From NCBI GenBank assembly GCA_934667465.1, contig CAKUMG010000468.1:1-5512 (forward strand): a stretch of DNA of 5,512 nucleotides. Direction: 5' to 3'. Position numbers and translations under genes: made by a program. This stretch comes from an uncultured Actinoplanes sp. (lineage in GTDB: Bacteria; Actinomycetota; Actinomycetes; Mycobacteriales; Micromonosporaceae). Numbering within the stretch: the stretch's first letter is position 1; each line of letters opens with the position of its first letter. Positions 1-4,447 of the stretch are shown here, piece after piece. Below the pieces are notes generated by a model. It ran no database searches, had not been told where the DNA came from, and saw only the letters and a program-made list of their open reading frames with translations.

Positions 1-527
1 TGGTCCACCCCGAGCGCTATGCGGCCACCGCGCTGGCGGCGGAGGCCGACCGGGTCGCCTGCGCGCCGGTCGGCACCAGGAACGACACGCTCAACCGGGC
101 GGCGTTCGCGCTCGGGCGGCTGGCCGGCGCGGGGCTGCTCGACACCGCGACGGCGACCCGGGAGCTGACGGCGGCAGCCGCCTGGGCCGGGCTCGGGCGG
201 GCGGAGACCGCGCGGACGATCCACTCCGGACTCGAGGCGGGCCGGCGCCACCCGCTCGACGTGCGGCCCGCCGCGGGGCGGCCGGCACCAGGACGGCCCG
301 CGACAGGGCAGTCGGCGGCAGGACGGCCCGCGGCAGGACGGTCGGCGGCAGGACGGTCAACAGCACGGCAGCCGGCGGCGGGACAGCCGGCTACAGGGCA
401 GCCACCGGCGGGACGGCTGACGGCAGGGCAGCCACCGGCAGGGCGGCCGGGCGCGGAACAGCTCGGGGGGTCGGTGTCATCGCGGCAGGTGGGCGGGCGA
501 CAACGTCCGAGGCGGGAGGCGTCGTGA
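1..527 (+). CDS. C-terminal end of a probable primase/polymerase-type replication protein (5' truncated)
   Basis: The reading frame is open from base 3 to a TGA at 525-527, giving 174 visible residues. The start lies left of the window. Residues 24-40 read GTRNDTLNRAAFALGRL, and residues 62-84 continue with AGLGRAETARTIHSGLEAG and RRHP. From memory of family patterns, this all-helical block (RND.LNRAAF.LG.L, then GL...E..RTI.SGL.AG.R.P) closes actinobacterial bifunctional primase/polymerase and related phage- or plasmid-type primase proteins. These act in replication initiation, often of mobile elements. No catalytic domain is visible, so the assignment rests on the tail module alone. After residue 86 the protein becomes a low-complexity Gly/Arg/Gln/Pro/Ala tail built of pentapeptide repeats, then a Ser/Arg-rich end. 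The tail is very probably disordered and basic. Alternatives are another helicase- or primase-associated protein sharing this module. The coding frame is secure; the function is moderate. Confidence 0.6.
   Translation, partial: VHPERYAATALAAEADRVACAPVGTRNDTLNRAAFALGRLAGAGLLDTATATRELTAAAAWAGLGRAETARTIHSGLEAGRRHPLDVRPAAGRPAPGRPATGQSAAGRPAAGRSAAGRSTARQPAAGQPATGQPPAGRLTAGQPPAGRPGAEQLGGSVSSRQVGGRQRPRREAS
261..455 (+). repeat. Thirteen in-frame 15-bp repeats encoding a pentapeptide tail
   Basis: Thirteen consecutive 15-bp units lie in frame within the 3' end of the primase-like gene. They encode units such as GRPAT, GQSAA, GRPAA, GRSAA, GQPAT, GQPPA and GRLTA, with consensus G-[RQ]-[PS]-[AP]-[AT]. 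The core nucleotide pattern is close to ggacggcccgcggca. Units differ by substitutions but keep a strict 15-bp period, so the frame is preserved. The last unit is followed by the degenerate EQLGG, suggesting decay at the edge. The array looks like a minisatellite that expanded inside a coding tail. The product is a basic, flexible extension that could bind nucleic acid, although that role is only inferred. Confidence 0.85.
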
Positions 528-543
528 CGGGCGTCGTGACGGG
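521..543 (+). repeat. 12-bp direct repeat overlapping the stop codon
   Basis: GTCGTGACGGG occurs at 521-531 and again at 533-543, separated by a single C, so the period is 12 bp. The first copy contains the TGA stop (525-527) of the upstream gene. It looks like a simple tandem duplication of the gene's end. No function is evident. Confidence 0.7.
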
Positions 544-607
544 TCCCGGGGCGGGGCAACGGCGAGCGGACCGGACACCGTGGACAGAAGATGGCGAAAT
601 GAAGTGC

Positions 608-630
608 GGTGATCGCTTGGCGTGATCACC
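608..630. promoter_or_regulatory. Operator-like inverted repeat upstream of the 73-residue gene
   Basis: GGTGATC (608-614) and its perfect inverse GATCACC (624-630) are separated by 9 bases. They are centred about 34 bases before the GTG start at 653. Half-site centres are 16 bp apart, roughly one and a half helical turns, compatible with a dimeric regulator. There is no T-run after the second arm, so an intrinsic terminator for the upstream gene is less likely, though a plain hairpin remains possible. The surrounding stretch (about 580-635) is visibly less GC-rich than its flanks, as expected for a promoter region, but I could not identify convincing -35 and -10 boxes. The rest of the 528-652 gap holds nothing else I can support. 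Confidence 0.4.
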
Positions 631-652
631 AAGTTACCGCCAGGATGGGGGC

Positions 653-874
653 GTGACCGATCGAGAGACGCCGAAGTCCTATCATGTCGAACTGGAGCTG
701 CCCGCCGGGCGGGAGCCGATCGGCAGCCGGGGCGCGGGGCGGATGGAGATCACCGTCTCGACGTACGGGCTGGACGACGCGGCGTTCGAACTGGTCCGCA
801 AGCGCTGGGCGGAGCGGTGGATCCCCACGGCCCGCAACGCGCTGGTCACCACCGCGGAGTCACCGTCGCCCTGA
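653..874 (+). CDS. Small protein of unknown function, 73 residues
   Basis: The gene starts at GTG 653, preceded by AGGA at 642-645 with a 7-base gap, and ends at TGA 872-874. The product begins MTDRETPKSYHVELELPAG and contains MEITVSTYGLDDAAFELVRK, followed by RWAERWIPTARNALVTTAE. The pattern suggests two short beta strands followed by one or two amphipathic helices with paired tryptophans (RWAERW). There is no signal peptide, membrane segment or cysteine. Codons use G or C at nearly every third position, which supports real coding over the overlapping alternative frames at 622-966 and 684 onward. I do not recognise the family. A 7-9-7 dyad lies just upstream. The next gene on the same strand starts 151 bases downstream with its own ribosome binding site, so co-transcription is possible but not shown. 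Confidence 0.65.
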   Translation: MTDRETPKSYHVELELPAGREPIGSRGAGRMEITVSTYGLDDAAFELVRKRWAERWIPTARNALVTTAESPSP

Positions 875-881
875 GCCGGGG

Positions 882-917
882 CCGGGGCGCGGGCCGGGGC
901 GCGGGCCGGGGCGCGGA
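882..917 (+). repeat. Three tandem 12-bp GC-rich units between genes
   Basis: CCGGGGCGCGGG occurs at 882-893 and 894-905, and with a final A instead of G at 906-917. A partial unit precedes it at 875-881, directly after the stop codon of the 73-residue gene. The unit is not a good hairpin by itself. It lies in non-coding DNA and appears to be a replication-slippage array. Confidence 0.8.
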
Positions 918-930
918 CCACAGGCGGGCA

Positions 931-990
931 GGCGTTTCGATTCTGTGTTGTCGCGACGTTGCTTGAGCGGGTCTAGCTGGGGGTACCCTT
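931..990 (+). promoter_or_regulatory. Possible promoter region for the phosphatase gene
   Basis: Between the GC-rich repeat and the phosphatase gene the composition falls (about 932-965), which suggests a promoter. Possible elements are TTGTCG (948-953) with TCTAGC (972-977) at an 18-base spacing as a weak housekeeping pair, or a GGGTAC box (981-986). The latter resembles the -10 of general-stress (SigB/SigF-like) actinobacterial promoters, but no GTTT lies at the usual spacing, since the only GTTT is at 934-937. GGGTACCC at 981-988 is also an 8-bp palindrome. None of these is a strong match, so the region is marked rather than a defined promoter. Confidence 0.25.
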
Positions 991-998
991 CGTGCCGG

Positions 999-1012
999 GT
1001 CGCCGGGGCGAC
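999..1012. promoter_or_regulatory. Short inverted repeat in the phosphatase leader
   Basis: GTCGCC (999-1004) and GGCGAC (1007-1012) are perfect inverse arms separated by two bases. They end four bases before the ribosome binding site GGAGGGAG (1017-1024). It could be an operator half-site pair or a leader structure, but in DNA this GC-rich it could also be chance. Confidence 0.25.
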
Positions 1013-1025
1013 GGTTGGAGGGAGC

Positions 1026-2939
1026 ATGACCGAGCTCGGTGACGCCGAGAGCAGCGGGCGCGACACGTCCGCGGACGACCGCATTTCCGGAAGCGGGCAC
1101 GACATCGCCGGAGAAGCACGAGAAACCCGAGAAGCAGGGCAAGCCGGGAAAGCCGGCGGCTATCCCTCCCCGCTGCACGAGCGGGTGCTGACCGACGCGG
1201 CCCGGCTCCGATCGCTCGCGCAGGTGTGTGTCGATTCCGAGCCCGACGCGGCTTTCGACCGGTTCGCGGCGCTCGTGCGGCGCATGCTCGGGGTGCCGGT
1301 GGCGCTGGTGTCCCTGGTCGACGACGAGCGGCAGTACTTCCCCGGCCAGGTCGGGCTCGCCGAGCCCTGGGCCACGGCCCGCGAGACACCGCTCACCCAC
1401 TCGTTCTGCCAGCACGTCGTGGCCGAGGGCGAGCCCAAGGTCTTCCCCGACGCCCGGGTCTACGCCCAGGTCCGGGACAACCTCGCCATCCCGGACCTCG
1501 GCGTGGTCGCTTACGCGGGCATGCCGCTCAAGGACGCCGACGGCCGCACGCTCGGCTCGCTGTGTGCCATCGACACCAAGCCGCGCGCGTGGACCGCCGA
1601 CGAGCTGGCGATCCTGACCGACCTGGCCGAGGCGTGCGCGTCCGAGCTGCGGCTGCGCATCGCCGGCGACGTGGCCGAGACCGCGCGGGCGCAGCTGGCG
1701 ATGCTGGCCGAGCTCACCGAGGCCATCTCGACACACGACGTGCACGAGGGGATCCAGCAGCTGGCCCGCGGGGTCGTGCCCCGGCTGGCCGACTGGTGCC
1801 TGGTGACGCTGGCCGACGGGGCCGGGGAGATCCGGCACGCCGCGGCCACGCACCGGGAGGCCGGGATGGCGGCGGCGGTGGAGCGGTTCGCCTCGCTGAT
1901 GACGACCGATCGCAGCGCGAAGTCGATCACGCTCGCGGCGCAGCGGCTCGGGCTGCCCATCCGGCGCAGCGGGGAGACGCCCGCGCACATCCTGGAGCGG
2001 GTGGACGACCCGGAGATGGCGGAGCTCGCCGGGCGGCTCGGGTACGCCTCGTTCCTGGTCGTCCCGGTGACGGCGCCGGCCAGCCGGGAGGTGCTCGGCA
2101 GCATCACCCTGGTCAACGGGCCGGGCCGGGCAGAGTTCGGCGACGCGGAGGAGCGGACCGCCCTCGACATCGCGCGACGGGCCGGGCTGGCGATCGACAA
2201 CAGCCGCCTGTACGGCCAGCAGCGCCACGTCGCCGAGGTGCTGCAGCAGAGCATGCTGCCCACGCTGCCGTCGATCCCGGGCATCGAGCTGCACGCGCGC
2301 TACCTTCCGGCCCAGGCGGGCACCGCTGTCGGCGGCGACTGGTACGACGCGTTCGCCCAGCCGGACGGGTCGCTGATGCTGGCGGTCGGCGACGTGTCCG
2401 GGCACGACATCGAGGCGGCCGCGTCGATGGGGCAGCTGCGCAACCTGGTACGCGGCGACGCGTACGGCCGCGACGACGAGCCCGGCCTGCTCCTGGCCCG
2501 GCTCGACCGCTCGATGCGCGGACTGGATCTGCCCATGGCGGCGACCGCCGTGCTGGCCCGGGTGCGGCGAGTCCCCGGCGGGTTCGACGTGGCCTTCTCC
2601 AACGCCGGCCACCCGCCGCCGCTGCTGCTGCTCCCGGACGGGTCCGTCGAGGTGTGGTGGGAGACGCCGGAGCCGCTGCTCGGGCTCCTGCCCCGGGAGA
2701 AGCGCCACACGCACCGGCGCGAGGTGCCGGCCGGGTCGACGCTGGTGCTCTACACGGACGGTCTGATCGAGCGCCCGGACGAGATCCTCGACGAGGGCAT
2801 CGCCCGCGTCCTGCTGCGGCTGCGCGGGCAGGCCGGCCTGTCCGGCGACGAGCTGTGCACGCTGCTGACCGGCAAGGTCGACGCCACCGTCCGCCGCCCC
2901 GACGACACCGCCCTGTTGCTGGTCAAGCTCCTCAGCTGA
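1026..2939 (+). CDS. GAF-GAF-SpoIIE (PP2C-type) serine phosphatase, RsbU-like
   Basis: The 637-residue product starts at ATG 1026, behind a strong GGAGGGAG site (1017-1024). The open frame continues upstream to 684, but that extension crosses the GC-rich repeat and the 73-residue gene and is rejected. Residues 1-47 are low-complexity with a tripeptide repeat. Residues about 65-215 form a first GAF domain, including SFCQHVV (126-132) and LGSLCAID (176-183). Residues about 222-398 form a second GAF. The linker HVAEVLQQSMLPTLPSIPG leads into a SpoIIE/PP2C domain (about 425-635). Its metal-binding motifs are intact: GGDWYD (436-441), VGDVSGHD (454-461), NAGHPPPL (526-533), YTDGLIER (576-583) and RPDDTALL (624-631). 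Such cytosolic phosphatases usually dephosphorylate a STAS anti-anti-sigma factor and so release a sigma factor, with GAF domains sensing a ligand or redox state. The substrate is not in view: no STAS, HATPase or sigma gene is present here. It converges on the minus-strand pair with 14 bases between stops. Confidence 0.92.
   Translation: MTELGDAESSGRDTSADDRISGSGHDIAGEARETREAGQAGKAGGYPSPLHERVLTDAARLRSLAQVCVDSEPDAAFDRFAALVRRMLGVPVALVSLVDDERQYFPGQVGLAEPWATARETPLTHSFCQHVVAEGEPKVFPDARVYAQVRDNLAIPDLGVVAYAGMPLKDADGRTLGSLCAIDTKPRAWTADELAILTDLAEACASELRLRIAGDVAETARAQLAMLAELTEAISTHDVHEGIQQLARGVVPRLADWCLVTLADGAGEIRHAAATHREAGMAAAVERFASLMTTDRSAKSITLAAQRLGLPIRRSGETPAHILERVDDPEMAELAGRLGYASFLVVPVTAPASREVLGSITLVNGPGRAEFGDAEERTALDIARRAGLAIDNSRLYGQQRHVAEVLQQSMLPTLPSIPGIELHARYLPAQAGTAVGGDWYDAFAQPDGSLMLAVGDVSGHDIEAAASMGQLRNLVRGDAYGRDDEPGLLLARLDRSMRGLDLPMAATAVLARVRRVPGGFDVAFSNAGHPPPLLLLPDGSVEVWWETPEPLLGLLPREKRHTHRREVPAGSTLVLYTDGLIERPDEILDEGIARVLLRLRGQAGLSGDELCTLLTGKVDATVRRPDDTALLLVKLLS
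1110..1154 (+). repeat. Five 9-bp units encoding a tripeptide repeat
   Basis: In-frame 9-bp units close to ggagaagca encode GEA, RET, REA, GQA and GKA, residues 29-43 of the phosphatase, in the disordered segment before the first GAF domain. The strand is richer in A than its surroundings. It is probably a slippage-derived linker with no catalytic meaning. Confidence 0.65.
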
Positions 2940-2961
2940 GAGAAGAAGGCTCGTCAGCTGA
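2932..2961. terminator. Possible bidirectional hairpin between convergent genes
   Basis: TCAGCTGA at 2932-2939 and 2954-2961 is self-complementary, so the two copies can pair as an 8-bp stem around a 14-base purine-rich loop, in the transcript of either strand. The position between two converging stop codons fits a shared terminator. There is no T-tract on either side and the stem is short, so termination is only a suggestion. Confidence 0.28.
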
Positions 2962-3017
2962 GAGAAGAAGGCTCGTCGGCGGAAAGCGGGAGTTCGTCAG
3001 CTGAAAGCGTGGGCTCG
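2932..3017. repeat. Four 21/22-bp tandem repeats across convergent gene ends
   Basis: Two identical 22-bp units lie at 2932-2953 and 2954-2975. Two diverged 21-bp units follow at 2976-2996 and 2997-3017. Three of the four begin with the palindromic octamer TCAGCTGA (2932-2939, 2954-2961, 2997-3004); the other begins TCGGCGGA. The units contain the last codons and stop of the plus-strand phosphatase (TGA 2937-2939) and, on the minus strand, the final codons and stop of the 497-residue protein (TGA at 2956-2954). The 21-bp units keep frame on the minus strand and encode LSADE-containing heptapeptides. The 22-bp units shift frame. Confidence 0.88.
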
Positions 3018-4447
3018 AACGGCGCCGGCGGCCCGCCGTGCGTCCAGGGCGTCTGATCGGGCTCGGGGAACGCCCCGCCCGGCCGGTAGGCCTCGCTGAG
3101 CGTGGTCAGCAGCAGCCGCTCGCCGACCTCGGGCACGCTGCCCGGCTCGGCGACGAGCTTGCGCCCCATCCCGCCGGAGAGCTCCAGCAGCACGTCGGTC
3201 TTGCCGCCGGACGGGGTCACCGAGATGACCTTCGCCTTCTGGGCGGGCCGGGCCGGCGAGGTCAGCACCGCCCCGGCCTCCACCCGGACCGGCTCGGCGG
3301 TGACGACCATGATCCGGGGGCGCAGCACCGGCCGCTTCCCGGTCTCGTCGATCCGGTCCGCCTTGGCCAGGGTGACCTCGCCGGCGAAGGCGGCGCCGGA
3401 GAGCCGGTGCTCGGCCATGACCAGGGGGTCGTCGAACGCGCGCTGGGTCGCGTACCGGGTGGCGGCGTTCTCGAGGCGGCTGAGCCGGGCGGCCGCGGCG
3501 ACCGCGCCGTCGCGGCGGGGCTGGGGCGCGCCGCCCTCCTCCACGTGCTGGTGGAAGGCCGAGAACGCGTCCCGGTCGCCGTCCCACCGGCCGGCCACGC
3601 GGCTGCCCGCCGGGAGCCGGCCGAGCAGGTCGCGGGCGCGCCACATCAGCTTCCAGGTCGGCAGCAGCTGCGCGCGGAGCACGTCGGCGAGCTCGTGGCG
3701 GTCCGGTTCGGCGACCGACAGCAGCGGGGCGATCACCTTGTTGTCGAAGCCCGGGTCGGTGGCCGGACCCGCGGGCGGGGTCTGCGAAGGGTCCTCGGCG
3801 AGCGCGGCGGCCTCGAACACGGTCCGGCCGGCGGGCGGGTCGAGCCAGGCCATCAGCGCGGCGAGCTGGGCGTCCTCGGCGCTGCTCTGCCCGGTGGCCC
3901 AGTGCGCGGTCAGGGCCTGGACGGCGTTGAGCAACAGCGACGACCCGGCCACCTCGGCGGAGTTGGCGAAGAACGTCAGCCAGCGCCCGAGCAGCGGCAC
4001 GGAGACCGGCACCGCGTACTCGCCGTCGGTGGCCCGGAAGCGGGTGGACCGGCCGAACAGGCGCAGGAAGTCGACGCCGCCCGGATTGGGCACCCACAGC
4101 TGCGGGGCGCCGGTGTAGCGGTAGCGCACGTCGCGGCCGCGGTCCACGGCCACCGCCTCGGTCTCGGCGGTGAACGAGGCGACGTACGGCAGCACGATCT
4201 CCGCCAGGTCGGCGGCGAACGCGAACCGGTCGTCGCGGTTGCGCGGCTGGGTCACCACGAGCAGCCGCGGGTTGTCGCGCGCGGTGCCGACCATCGCGGC
4301 CAGCGGGGCGTTGGCCTCGCCCGCCATCGCGTACGGGATCAGGACCAGCGGCTCGGGGTGCAGGTGCAGGTGCCGGACGGTCGCCAGCGGCTGCGCCCGG
4401 CCGGAGGCGTGCGCCTGCGCGCGGGCGAGCGCGGTGAGCGTACTCAC
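2954..4447 (-). CDS. Uncharacterised 497-residue protein coupled to a RecB-type nuclease
   Basis: The start is GTG (4447-4445), overlapping the TGA of the upstream nuclease in a GTGA quartet, which decides this start and implies translational coupling. The stop is at 2956-2954. I do not recognise the family. Residues 25-66 (HLHLHPEPLVLIPYAMAGEA onward to LLVVTQPRN) read like an alpha/beta fold. Residues 118-135 contain WVPNPGGVDFLRLF. Residues 181-205 contain AHWATGQSSAEDAQLAALMA followed by WLDPP. Residues 229-242 contain ATDPGFDNKVIAPL. A helical part (250-350) includes WKLMWRARDLLGRLP. Residues 355-450 are rich in short strands and may form a small beta barrel. The last 19 residues are LSADE repeats. 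There is no P-loop, signal peptide, membrane helix or cysteine. A role as partner or DNA-binding subunit of the nuclease is inferred from coupling only. Confidence 0.85.
   Translation of the reverse strand: MSTLTALARAQAHASGRAQPLATVRHLHLHPEPLVLIPYAMAGEANAPLAAMVGTARDNPRLLVVTQPRNRDDRFAFAADLAEIVLPYVASFTAETEAVAVDRGRDVRYRYTGAPQLWVPNPGGVDFLRLFGRSTRFRATDGEYAVPVSVPLLGRWLTFFANSAEVAGSSLLLNAVQALTAHWATGQSSAEDAQLAALMAWLDPPAGRTVFEAAALAEDPSQTPPAGPATDPGFDNKVIAPLLSVAEPDRHELADVLRAQLLPTWKLMWRARDLLGRLPAGSRVAGRWDGDRDAFSAFHQHVEEGGAPQPRRDGAVAAAARLSRLENAATRYATQRAFDDPLVMAEHRLSGAAFAGEVTLAKADRIDETGKRPVLRPRIMVVTAEPVRVEAGAVLTSPARPAQKAKVISVTPSGGKTDVLLELSGGMGRKLVAEPGSVPEVGERLLLTTLSEAYRPGGAFPEPDQTPWTHGGPPAPFEPTLSADELPLSADEPSSLS
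4444..4447 (-). other. GTGA start-stop overlap
   Basis: On the minus strand the GTG start of the 497-residue gene (4447-4445) and the TGA stop of the nuclease gene (4446-4444) share bases. Only a weak GGGA lies at a suitable distance before the GTG, so the downstream gene probably depends on ribosomes finishing the nuclease. This usually accompanies products made in a fixed ratio. Confidence 0.85.

Noticed and set aside
17..559. Minus-strand frame of 180 residues over the primase-like gene
   Set aside because: It is the antisense of the pentapeptide repeat and the conserved helical module; Pro/Ala/Arg low complexity with no motif.
622..966. 114-residue frame overlapping the small gene
   Set aside because: The translation is Arg/Gly-rich with poor codon bias, there is no ribosome binding site, and it reads through the GC-rich repeat.
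684..1025. Upstream extension of the phosphatase reading frame to 684
   Set aside because: It would overlap the better supported 73-residue gene, translate the 12-bp GC-rich repeat, and ignore the strong GGAGGGAG site before ATG 1026. No domain lies in the extension.
846..3004. Long overlapping frames on both strands across the phosphatase gene
   Set aside because: They are Arg/Pro/Gly-rich, lack family motifs, and mirror the codon bias of a verified gene: typical shadows in high-GC DNA.
3194..3208. GGKTD in the 497-residue protein as a P-loop
   Set aside because: A Walker A needs G-x4-GK[ST]; no glycine lies at the required position before GGKT, and no Walker B follows.
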